From the NCBI RefSeq assembly GCF_030297135.1, contig NZ_AP028065.1, forward strand, positions 2,418,001 through 2,482,000: a stretch of DNA of 64,000 bases, in the 5' to 3' direction. Positions 53,229 to 60,897 of the stretch are shown in pieces. Below the pieces are notes generated by a model, which saw only the letters and a list, made by a program, of their open reading frames with translations, made no database searches and had not been told where the DNA came from. A program made the translations under genes and the position numbers. Within the stretch, counting starts at the first letter, position 1. Each line of letters starts with the position of its first letter. The DNA is from Pseudoalteromonas apostichopi. GTDB lineage: Bacteria > Pseudomonadota > Gammaproteobacteria > Enterobacterales > Alteromonadaceae.

Positions 53229-53543
53229 ATGAAAGCATTGTTAACTGTTGCAGTGATAGGTTTAAGCCTAGTGACGGCTGGCGCACTTGCAAAAGACAAG
53301 GATAAGGATAAAGGTAAAAGTCTCCCGCCGGGCCTTGAAAAAAAACTTGATAATGGTGGTGATTTACCTCCTGGTTGGCAAAAAAAATTACGTAAAGGCG
53401 ATATCCTAGATCGTGATATTTACCGCCGCGGTAAAGTGATTAAATCACGAGATAGAGATGGTCTAATTTCAATTCAAGTCGACGGTACTGTCGTGCGTTT
53501 AGTGGAAGACACCCGAGAAATTATTTCTATTTTGAGCCGCTAA
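53229..53543 (+). CDS. Small secreted protein, paralogue of the preceding gene
   Basis: This is a 104-residue precursor. The ATG at 53229 follows an AAGGAA site and gives MKALLTVAVIGLSL, with a signal peptide ending GALA. The open frame extends much further upstream, but through the terminator. KDKDKDKGK then leads into the LPPGLEKK and LPPGWQKK pair, GDILDRDIYRRGKVI, and the C-terminal LVEDTREIISILSR. The C-terminal 75 residues are clearly related to the previous protein, while the His-rich stretch is missing. Function unknown; probably periplasmic. Confidence 0.78.
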   Translation: MKALLTVAVIGLSLVTAGALAKDKDKDKGKSLPPGLEKKLDNGGDLPPGWQKKLRKGDILDRDIYRRGKVIKSRDRDGLISIQVDGTVVRLVEDTREIISILSR

Positions 53544-53545
53544 TT

Positions 53546-54634
53546 TTGTTTGCATCGATCATGACTTATGGATTGAGTTCACTATTGGCCATGCTGCTAG
53601 TGGTCTCAATCTTGCCATTTTCATACTCCCAACATTATCTAATTCGCAGTTGTGATTTTGTACGCTTGCAAGTGGTTTACCTTGCTTGTGCGAGTTTAAT
53701 TGCGGCAGGTTATTTAATTAGCACCACTGATTCATGGCTTTTTATTGGTTGCGCAGTTGCAAGTATCATTGTGCTGATTTTGCAAGTCGGATGGATTTAC
53801 CCCTACACAAAACTGGCTAACAAAGAAGTTGCCTCAAGCAATAAAAGCGATAAGCACAGTATTCGTATTATGTCGGCAAATGTCCTGATGTCGAACACTG
53901 AATATGACAAACTCATTGGCTTAGTTAAAACGCACCAACCTGATTTACTCATTACTCTAGAGTCTGATCAAACTTGGCAAAATAAACTGAGCAGTTTAGA
54001 GCAAGAGTACCCATATCGTGTTTACTGCCCAAAAGATAATCGTTATGGCATGCACTTGTACAGCAAGTTTAAAATCAAACAACAGCAAGTTTGTGAGCTT
54101 ATAGAAAGCGATATCCCCTCAATTCATATTTTGTTTGAAGATGCCGATGGCGTAGAAGTACAAGGGCACTTTATTCATCCAGCTCCCCCTAGCCCCACAG
54201 AGGAGGACAGCTCGCGCCCCCGAGATACTGAACTCATTATTTTAGCGAAAGCACTTAAAAACAGACTGCGACCTTGTATCGTTGCTGGTGATTTAAATGA
54301 TGTTGCTTGGTCACGCAGCACACGTTTGTTTATGCGTATCAGCGGTCTATTGGACCCACGTAAAGGGCGCGGGTTTTTTAACACCTTTCATGCAAGTTAC
54401 TTTTTTATGCGTTGGCCACTTGATCATCTTTTTCATAGTAATGAGTTCAGTGTCAAGCGAATAGAGCGTTTGGAAAAATATGGCTCTGACCATTTTGCCC
54501 TACTTACAGAGCTTGTTTATAACCCAGACTCAGCTAATCAAAAACAGCTAGAACAAATAGACAAAGAGGAAGCGATTGATGAGTTGAAAATGCCTGCTGC
54601 GTCCAAGCAGCAAGTGCCAATGTTTAAAGAGTAA
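53546..54634 (+). CDS. Endonuclease/exonuclease/phosphatase (EEP) fold protein with N-terminal membrane segments
   Basis: The 362-residue protein has three hydrophobic helices in the first 100 residues. An EEP domain follows: IRIMSANVLMSN near residue 106, with the metal Asn, PDLLITLESD with the catalytic Glu, AGDLNDVAWS near 246, and GSDHFALL near 312 with the terminal Asp-His. It resembles E. coli YafD-like proteins. The start is either TTG at 53546 or ATG at 53561; neither has a strong site. It begins 2 bases after the small paralogue. Confidence 0.82.
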   Translation: MFASIMTYGLSSLLAMLLVVSILPFSYSQHYLIRSCDFVRLQVVYLACASLIAAGYLISTTDSWLFIGCAVASIIVLILQVGWIYPYTKLANKEVASSNKSDKHSIRIMSANVLMSNTEYDKLIGLVKTHQPDLLITLESDQTWQNKLSSLEQEYPYRVYCPKDNRYGMHLYSKFKIKQQQVCELIESDIPSIHILFEDADGVEVQGHFIHPAPPSPTEEDSSRPRDTELIILAKALKNRLRPCIVAGDLNDVAWSRSTRLFMRISGLLDPRKGRGFFNTFHASYFFMRWPLDHLFHSNEFSVKRIERLEKYGSDHFALLTELVYNPDSANQKQLEQIDKEEAIDELKMPAASKQQVPMFKE

Positions 54635-54642
54635 TAAATATT

Positions 54643-54811
54643 AGGTGTAATACCAACCCGCAATAATACTTAATAACTTTGAGTGATTAACCCTCTCGTT
54701 ACCTACATGAAAAATTTCTGACTTAGAAAAACTAAATAACTAAATTTTTGCCTGCTATCAACGAGCTTCTATTACCTTAAAATTGATCTCTTAATTAAGT
54801 GAAGTGGTGTA
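54643..54811. other. Gap with a possible repeat-element remnant
   Basis: The sequence begins AGGTGTAATACCAACCCGC and ends near a partial reversed copy (AGTGGTGTAA at 54803-54812). It has no ORF. I suspect a short interspersed or MITE-like remnant from its appearance and AT-richness, but I do not see clean terminal inverted repeats or target-site duplications. Confidence 0.25.
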
Positions 54812-54836
54812 AAAAAGGGCTCATATGAGCCCTTTT
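54812..54836 (-). terminator. Bidirectional terminator before the aldehyde dehydrogenase end
   Basis: A perfect palindrome (AAAAAGGGCTC / GAGCCCTTTTT) with loop ATA or ATAT lies 5 bases from the stop of the minus-strand aldehyde dehydrogenase. T runs on both strands suit both directions. Confidence 0.9.
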
Positions 54837-54840
54837 TATT

Positions 54841-56220
54841 TTAATCGTTGACCATAATGGTTTTAATATTAACGAATTCTCGTAACCCAAATCCGCCGTG
54901 TTCACGGCCATAACCACTGTCTTTTACCCCCCCAAATGGCAAGTTTGGTTGCGCAAGACCATAGCCGTTAATATTGACCATACCAGTATCAAAGTGCTGC
55001 TTTGCAAGCTCAATGGCTGCCTGTTCGTCTTTTGAGAAAATACCGCCGCCAAGGCCATAGCGAGAGTCATTAGCGATTTGCATTGCCTCAGCATTATCTT
55101 TTGCTCTGATAAGTGATGCGACAGGGCCAAATAATTCATCATCGTAAGCAGGCATTCCTGGTTTAACATTCTCAAGAAGGGTAGCGGTGTAGTAAAAGCC
55201 GGTGTGCTCAGCAATCTTGCCACCGGTGATAATATTAGCTCCAGCATTGACTGAGTCTGTAACTTGTTGATGCAGTTTATCACGCAGATCTTTGCGAGCC
55301 ATTGGACCGAGCGTTGTCTTTTCATCATTTGGATCGCCAAGCACAACTTGCTCAAATTGTTCTTTAATTAAGGCTTTAAAATCATCATATAACGCATCAA
55401 CAACAATAAAACGTTTTGCTGCTACACAGGTTTGCCCATTGTTGATCAAACGACCTTGTGTACATGCGCTAATGGCAGTATTTAAATCGGCATCATCAAG
55501 TACGATATAAGCATCATTACTGCCAAGTTCTAGGACGGTTTTTTTCACTTGTTTGCCAGCTTGCTCAGCAACTTTTTTGCCAGTTTCATCGCTGCCAGTA
55601 AATGTCACCCCACGAATAGCTGAGTGCGCAATTAGCTCGCTTGCAGTTTTGCCGTCAATCAGTAAGTTTTTAAAGCAATAATCATCAAAGCCTGCTTGTG
55701 AAAACATTTGCTCAATCTTTTCGGCCATGCCAAATACATTACCAGCGTGTTTTAGCACCGTGGTATTACCCGCCATGATATTAGCGCAAGCATATCGAAT
55801 AACCTGATAAAGCGGAAAGTTCCAAGGTTGGATACCTAGAATCACACCAATTGGTTGGTAACTAATAATTGCATGACCGTCCTGCATATCTCGCTTTTCA
55901 TCAGCAAGCACTTGAGGCCCTTGTTCTGCGGTGTAGCGACAAATTGCAGCACACAGCTCAACTTCTTGAAGACCTTGTTGATATAACTTGCCCATTTCAT
56001 CTGTCATCAGTTGTGCTATTTCTTGCTGATTAGACTCAATCACTTCTGCTAGTTGATTAAGTAATTTTGCACGGTGTTCATGTGATGTAGTGCGCCACTT
56101 TAAAAAAGCTTGATGGCATTGTTCAACCTCACTTTGTGCTTGTTGAAGTGACAGTAGATTATAAGTATTTAAAGTTTGCTCATTGGCTGGATTGATTGTA
56201 GTAACAGTATCAGTCATCAT
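54841..56220 (-). CDS. NAD(P)-dependent aldehyde (succinate-semialdehyde-type) dehydrogenase
   Basis: This is an aldehyde dehydrogenase superfamily enzyme of 459 residues, in the Sad/YneI-like size class. The catalytic Cys is about residue 265 in NNGQTCVAAKR. The general base Glu lies in LELGSNDAYIVL near 232. The cofactor block is GIQPWNFPLYQVIRY near 132. The C-terminal GGVKDSGYGREHGG is also typical. Succinate semialdehyde is the likely substrate from subgroup resemblance, but other aldehydes are possible. AAGGAG precedes the tandem ATGs at 56220 and 56217; the spacing favours the second. Confidence 0.85.
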   Translation of the reverse strand: MMTDTVTTINPANEQTLNTYNLLSLQQAQSEVEQCHQAFLKWRTTSHEHRAKLLNQLAEVIESNQQEIAQLMTDEMGKLYQQGLQEVELCAAICRYTAEQGPQVLADEKRDMQDGHAIISYQPIGVILGIQPWNFPLYQVIRYACANIMAGNTTVLKHAGNVFGMAEKIEQMFSQAGFDDYCFKNLLIDGKTASELIAHSAIRGVTFTGSDETGKKVAEQAGKQVKKTVLELGSNDAYIVLDDADLNTAISACTQGRLINNGQTCVAAKRFIVVDALYDDFKALIKEQFEQVVLGDPNDEKTTLGPMARKDLRDKLHQQVTDSVNAGANIITGGKIAEHTGFYYTATLLENVKPGMPAYDDELFGPVASLIRAKDNAEAMQIANDSRYGLGGGIFSKDEQAAIELAKQHFDTGMVNINGYGLAQPNLPFGGVKDSGYGREHGGFGLREFVNIKTIMVND

Positions 56221-56382
56221 TATCTCCTTACAAAATTGTAGGAGAGAGTCTGCAAAGCTAATACCTGTTTTTTATTTTTCTATGCTTTTGTTTTGTAATA
56301 ACTTTATTTTCATCTTGTGTTTGCTTCGCTCTCTTTTTATGTAAATACTGCAACAGGCTGCAAAACTTACAAGGAATACGTA

Positions 56383-57420
56383 ATGACAAATTCTGTGTTA
56401 AATACTGAACTTGCAATTATTCAAGCACCGATGGCGGGTGTGCAAAATGCTAAGCTGACTGTGGCTGTTTGTGAAGCCGGGGGGCTTGGATCGTTGCCTT
56501 GTGCTATGCTTTCGATAGAGCAGCTTAAGTCAGAACTTGATTACATAAGCCTGAATACTGATAAGCCATATAACCTTAATTTCTTTTGTCATCAGACACC
56601 TGACTATACATTGGCTCAGCAAACTGCTTGGCATGGGGTGCTAGCACCTTATTTTGAAGAGTTAAATGTAGATGCCTCACAATTAACCCGTAATGCTTCT
56701 CGTCAGCCAATTAATCAACAAGTGATAGATATTATCGCGCCCTATAAGCCCGCTGTTGTCAGCTTTCATTTTGGTCTGCCAAGTAAGGATATTGTTACTC
56801 AGATCAAAGCGTGGGGCGGGACTGTTCTTTCATCAGCCACAACGTTAGATGAAGCGCGCTGGTTACAAGCAAATGGGGCCGATGCGATTATTGCACAAGG
56901 GATTGAAGCAGGCGGCCACCGTGGGCATTTTTTATCGATGGATTTATCGTTGCAACCCACTACTGTGCAATTAGTACGAGAGTGTGTAGAGCTTGATATA
57001 CCCGTTATTGCAGCAGGGGGGATCTGTACTTCTGAAGATGTAGCACAGTACCAAGCCTTGGGCGTGATTGCAGTGCAGGTAGGCAGTGCTTACTTACTTT
57101 GTGAAGAAGCTACAACAAGTGCTTTACATCGTGAAGTATTAAAAACGGCCGAGCCAGATTCTACAGAATTGACGACCTTATTTTCAGGTCGCCCAGCACG
57201 AGGAGTTCGCAACCGAGTCATGCAAGAGTTAGGTGCAATGCCAGAGCAGGCACCGCCTTTTCCTTATGCGTCGATTGCGATGACCGCATTACGCTCAAAA
57301 GCCGAAGCCAAAGGCGATAGTGGTTTTTCACCGCTTTGGTGTGGTGAGCGCTTTATTGTTCGAGAAGGTATTAACGCAGAGCAAATTACTACGATATTAA
57401 TGCAAGGTTGGCAATCTTGA
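56383..57420 (+). CDS. Nitronate monooxygenase (2-nitropropane dioxygenase family)
   Basis: This is an FMN-dependent TIM-barrel enzyme that oxidises alkyl nitronates, including propionate-3-nitronate. I start at the ATG at 56383 (MTNSVLNTEL), preceded by AAGGAA; the longer frame from 56317 lacks a good site. Family blocks are QAPMAGVQNAKL near residue 14, GADAIIAQGIEAGGHRGHF near 166, and AAGGICTSEDVAQYQALG near 206. The length is 345 residues. It overlaps the next gene by about 13 bases. Confidence 0.88.
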   Translation: MTNSVLNTELAIIQAPMAGVQNAKLTVAVCEAGGLGSLPCAMLSIEQLKSELDYISLNTDKPYNLNFFCHQTPDYTLAQQTAWHGVLAPYFEELNVDASQLTRNASRQPINQQVIDIIAPYKPAVVSFHFGLPSKDIVTQIKAWGGTVLSSATTLDEARWLQANGADAIIAQGIEAGGHRGHFLSMDLSLQPTTVQLVRECVELDIPVIAAGGICTSEDVAQYQALGVIAVQVGSAYLLCEEATTSALHREVLKTAEPDSTELTTLFSGRPARGVRNRVMQELGAMPEQAPPFPYASIAMTALRSKAEAKGDSGFSPLWCGERFIVREGINAEQITTILMQGWQS

Positions 57421-57983
57421 CTGATCCCCAGTTACTTCCGCTAGGTGATAGTTATCATCAGCTTGCCAGTGAATTTCGTAACAAGCTTGCTGGGCAATGC
57501 TCTATAAAACGTTGCGCTAAAGGTGATGTTTTATTACAACAAGGCGACGAACAAGATGCTGGTTACTTAATTGTGTCTGGGGTGCTTGGCGCATTACATG
57601 CATCATCACAAGGCGTGCAAAAGTGTAAAGAGTTTTACTTTCAAGATGAATTTGCACTGCTTTATGGTAATTGGTTAACTAAAACCCCTGCGCTTTACCA
57701 ACTTAAAGTAATACGTGATGCTGAGCTTATTAAGGTGCCTTTAGTTTTACTCGAGAGAGCCGACTGGCAAGCAATCAAACATAACCTGATTAGTCAGCAG
57801 CTACTATTTAAAGAAGCAAAAGAAGCATTTTTATTACTGAATACGCCAGAGCAGCGTTATCAATATTTACGGGATCAAAAACCGCACTGGCTTGAACAAC
57901 TGAGTTTAAACGAAGTTGCTATGTATTTAGGGATCTCAGCTATTTCTTTATCACGAATTAGGCGGCGTCTTAACTTAAGTTAA
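57408..57983 (+). CDS. Crp/Fnr family transcriptional regulator, TTG start
   Basis: The 191-residue protein has an N-terminal cyclic-nucleotide-binding fold (KGDVLLQQGDEQDAGYLIVSG near residues 40-60). It ends in a helix-turn-helix (LNEVAMYLGISAISLSRIRRR near 165-187). No FNR-type Cys cluster is present. Start candidates are TTG at 57408 or 57417, both inside the end of the nitronate monooxygenase gene; no ATG is near. It may regulate that operon, but this is inferred only from adjacency. Confidence 0.85.
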   Translation: MAILTDPQLLPLGDSYHQLASEFRNKLAGQCSIKRCAKGDVLLQQGDEQDAGYLIVSGVLGALHASSQGVQKCKEFYFQDEFALLYGNWLTKTPALYQLKVIRDAELIKVPLVLLERADWQAIKHNLISQQLLFKEAKEAFLLLNTPEQRYQYLRDQKPHWLEQLSLNEVAMYLGISAISLSRIRRRLNLS

Positions 57984-57988
57984 GGCGC
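57965..57988. other. Near-perfect 24-base palindrome over the stop codon
   Basis: GCGTCTTAACTT is followed directly by AAGTTAAGGCGC, which matches in 11 of 12 pairs. It spans the stop of the Crp/Fnr-like gene and is not followed by a T run. It could be an operator or RNA hairpin. Confidence 0.4.
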
Positions 57989-58032
57989 AGCAAAACAGTG
58001 AACATTACACTGCTGATTTTTCAGGAGTCGTT

Positions 58033-58539
58033 ATGTTTATTTTATCTCAATGCTTAGTGGCCATTGCCACATTACTCGATTTGGCTTCATTTCAGTTTAA
58101 ACAAAGACAAGCAATTTTAGCTTGTTTGTTTAGCTCTGTTTTACTCACATCTGTGCACTTTATGCTGCTCGATAACTTAAGTGCAGCATGTTTAATGCTG
58201 ATCGCAGCACTACGTTATGGTTACTTTATTTTTGCGCGCAAAACTTGGGTGATGATTGCATTTATGCTTTTGAGCATAAGCGCAGTGCTATTTACTTGGC
58301 ACACTTGGGTGAGTTTTATTGCCCTAACAGCGACCTTAATTCAGACTTATGCTTCGTTTCAGAGTAAAGATTTGTTACTAAGGCTTTTTATGCTCTTAGG
58401 TACACTATGTTGGTTAACACATAATGTTCTGATTTTCTCGCCAGTAGCAGTGGTAATGGAAGCAGTGTTTTTATTGAGTAATTTACTAGGACTTTGGCGT
58501 TTTTATATCGCTCCAAAAGCGATGAAAACATGTCAATAG
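58033..58539 (+). CDS. YgjV family inner-membrane protein
   Basis: The 168-residue protein has about six hydrophobic segments and few charged loops. The YgjV family is of unknown function. FQFKQRQAILACLFSSVLLT lies near residue 21, and the WRFYIAPK tail is consistent with the family. AGGAG lies 6 bases ahead of the ATG. It stands 49 bases after the Crp/Fnr-like gene, possibly in the same unit. Confidence 0.78.
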   Translation: MFILSQCLVAIATLLDLASFQFKQRQAILACLFSSVLLTSVHFMLLDNLSAACLMLIAALRYGYFIFARKTWVMIAFMLLSISAVLFTWHTWVSFIALTATLIQTYASFQSKDLLLRLFMLLGTLCWLTHNVLIFSPVAVVMEAVFLLSNLLGLWRFYIAPKAMKTCQ

Positions 58540-58583
58540 ATGCATATTCAAAGTGTTACAGCATGCTTTCCATTTAAATAAAA

Positions 58584-59096
58584 CTAAAGCGAGTCAGCAA
58601 TTCGCTTTAATAAAAAGGTCTCGCGCTGAATTGATAAGCCCTGTTTATCACTCATTGCCATAGTGGTTTCATTATGTGCTATGGCATCAAAAATATTTAC
58701 CCATTTAGGGTGCATGCCATTTTGCACTTCGTAATGTTCCATTTTTGGCTCTGCAAATTCATCGCTTATTTCACAGAAGTAGCAATAAGACTTGATATGA
58801 ACACAGTCGAAGTCGTCTTTGTACCAAGGCCTGATCTCTTCGTATAACCCCAGTGGTCGGTTTACTTGGATGTGTTGTGCGCCTGTTTCTTCATGTAATT
58901 CTCGGTGAAGCCCTTGCTCAATGCTTTCGCCTTCATCAACTCCACCACCTGGTAGGCTGTAGTCATCATAACGGGCGGTATATAAAAGTAGTATTTGTTC
59001 ACCCTTTAATACGATAGCGCGCGCAGTGTTACGAATAAATATCGTGCCATAGTCATTACTTAAACTTGGGTGAATTACTTTTCTTAATAGCTTCAT
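58584..59096 (-). CDS. Nudix hydrolase
   Basis: This 170-residue Nudix protein carries the full box GGGVDEGESIEQGLHREL followed by HEETGA (residues about 49-72), so all metal-binding Glu are present. The substrate is unknown; nucleoside or nucleotide-sugar pyrophosphate is usual. It stands alone between two plus-strand units. Confidence 0.83.
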   Translation of the reverse strand: MKLLRKVIHPSLSNDYGTIFIRNTARAIVLKGEQILLLYTARYDDYSLPGGGVDEGESIEQGLHRELHEETGAQHIQVNRPLGLYEEIRPWYKDDFDCVHIKSYCYFCEISDEFAEPKMEHYEVQNGMHPKWVNIFDAIAHNETTMAMSDKQGLSIQRETFLLKRIADSL

Positions 59097-59312
59097 GGGA
59101 TTACAACTTTAAATTAACGCAAGTACAGCTCAGCTTAATATTGAATGCGCCATAATAACCTTTTTTTCGCATTTAATTCATTATACTTACCCCAAATTGA
59201 AACTAATAAGGTAATATAACTGGAATTAAGAACTATTTAGGTATCTAGCGTGTTTGGTTTTCTTTTCGAAAAAAAATTGCGTAGAATGATGAAAAAAGCT
59301 TAGGAAATGAAT

Positions 59313-60653
59313 ATGTTGAACGTACTTTTGGTCGATGATGACAGTGAATTTAGCGATGTAGTTTGTCACATAGTGGAGTTTCTTGGGCATAATATAAATA
59401 CCGCAGCAAATTTGGCAGAAGCGGAGCAATGGTTTGAAAACAACACGTTTGATCATGTCTTTTTAGACTTCATGTTGCCAGATGGCAGCGGCCTTCATTT
59501 ACTTGAGCATTTAAAAGCAATAGGTCAATCTCCTCGAGTCACATTAATTTCAGGGCACCCTTCAGTAAAAGGTAAGCTAGCAGAGATGTGTGAACCTAAT
59601 GTAGGGCATCTTGTTAAACCTTTACAACGCGAAGATATCGAGCGTGTACTCAACCCGAAAAAATCAGCCCCTAAGAAAAAAGCAACACCAGCAATAAAAC
59701 GTCATTTTGGCACTCTGATTGGTGAATCTGAGGTGATGCAGAAGCTTTATACTATGATTGAGCGTGTTGCAGCCACTTCTGCCAATGTGATGTTGATGGG
59801 TGAAAGTGGTGCAGGTAAAGAAGTGGTGGCGCAGGCAATTCATAATGCGACTGAGTGTGATGGTCCGTTAGTGGCAACCAACTGTGGTGCATTTTCAAAA
59901 GAGCTGATTGGTAGCGAATTGTTCGGTCATGAAAAGGGCGCGTTTACAGGGGCTATTGCGCGCAAAGAGGGTGTATTTGAACAAGCTGCTGGTGGTACTT
60001 TGTTTTTAGATGAAGTCACCGAAATGCCGATTGATATGCAACCAAACTTACTACGCGTTCTTGAAAGCAAAAAAGTAACCCGAGTGGGTGGCACCAAAGA
60101 GCAAGCAGTGAATTGCCGTGTTATTTCTGCTACCAACCGCACCTTAACCGACCTTGCGCAAAACAATGTTATTCGTGAAGATATTTATTTTCGTTTAGCG
60201 GTATTCCCCATTGATATTCCACCGCTACGTGAGCGAAAAGAAGATATTCCACTGCTCGCCAATGCCTTTTTAGAGCAACTCAATGAAGAAAACGGCACCG
60301 ACTTTAAATGGCAAGCAGCGCAAATCAAAGAGCTAGAAGGGCATGATTGGCCTGGTAACGTGCGTGAGCTTCGCCACGCTATTCATCGGGCTTTTATTAT
60401 GAGTGACCCTAAAGGGGCAGCTATTACCTTGCCTGAATCATTAGAGTCTCCGTTCTCTAAAGTGAATAAAGAGAGCCAAGCAAATCAAGTTGTTGCAGGG
60501 CAAACTATTGAAGAAGTTGAAAAAGAATTGATCCACGCTACTTTAGATAAAGTACAAGGTAATAAGACGATTGCAGCACAAATGCTGGGGATCAGTACTA
60601 AAACTCTTTATAACCGTTTAAATGCTTATGGAGGCATTGGCGAATATAAATAA
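59313..60653 (+). CDS. NtrC-type sigma-54-dependent response regulator
   Basis: This regulator has a receiver, an AAA+ activator and a Fis-type DNA-binding domain. The phosphoacceptor is Asp52 (FLDFMLPDG), with LLVDDDSE supplying the acidic pocket and LVKPL the Lys. Walker A GESGAGKE is near residue 163, the sigma-54 loop GAFTGA near 209, and Walker B GGTLFLDEV near 230. The C-terminal helix-turn-helix carries NKTIAAQMLGISTKTLYNRL. The ATG at 59313 has AGGA 7 bases upstream; the ATG at 59307 is too close to that site. It heads a five-gene signalling operon. Confidence 0.92.
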   Translation: MLNVLLVDDDSEFSDVVCHIVEFLGHNINTAANLAEAEQWFENNTFDHVFLDFMLPDGSGLHLLEHLKAIGQSPRVTLISGHPSVKGKLAEMCEPNVGHLVKPLQREDIERVLNPKKSAPKKKATPAIKRHFGTLIGESEVMQKLYTMIERVAATSANVMLMGESGAGKEVVAQAIHNATECDGPLVATNCGAFSKELIGSELFGHEKGAFTGAIARKEGVFEQAAGGTLFLDEVTEMPIDMQPNLLRVLESKKVTRVGGTKEQAVNCRVISATNRTLTDLAQNNVIREDIYFRLAVFPIDIPPLRERKEDIPLLANAFLEQLNEENGTDFKWQAAQIKELEGHDWPGNVRELRHAIHRAFIMSDPKGAAITLPESLESPFSKVNKESQANQVVAGQTIEEVEKELIHATLDKVQGNKTIAAQMLGISTKTLYNRLNAYGGIGEYK

Positions 60654-60665
60654 CAAAGGATGGCT

Positions 60666-60875
60666 ATGAATAATAACGAGTCTTTACGAAAAATGGTGCA
60701 CGACGCCCGTGCGCCACTAAACCGTATTTCAATGAATGCAGAGTTAGTTAAGCTCGTATTAGAAAATGATATGCCAAAGCAAAAAGCACTTGAGGCATTA
60801 AATAAAATAATAGCTAATTGCCAGCAGTGTAGTGAGCACTTACAAGAAATAAGTGACACTCACGGGGCTGACTAA
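60666..60875 (+). CDS. Stand-alone HisKA-like (phosphoacceptor) mini-protein
   Basis: This is a 69-residue protein from the ATG at 60666, which has AAAGGA five bases ahead; the ATG at 60660 overlaps that site. VHDARAPLNRISMNAELV (residues 11-28) matches the H-box of histidine kinases, with His12 as the presumed phosphoacceptor and the Pro of the motif in place. The rest looks like the second DHp helix (ALEALNKIIANCQQCSEHL). There is no ATP-binding (HATPase) domain and no membrane segment. It sits between the NtrC-type regulator (12-base gap) and the CHASE3 kinase (22 bases). The role is unknown; phosphotransfer or dimer interference are options. Confidence 0.75.
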   Translation: MNNNESLRKMVHDARAPLNRISMNAELVKLVLENDMPKQKALEALNKIIANCQQCSEHLQEISDTHGAD

Positions 60876-60897
60876 GCACTCATAGATTAGGAAGTAA

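Noticed and set aside
59226..59456. Minus-strand frame opposite the NtrC-type regulator start
   Set aside because: It overlaps the receiver domain and lacks any supporting motif.
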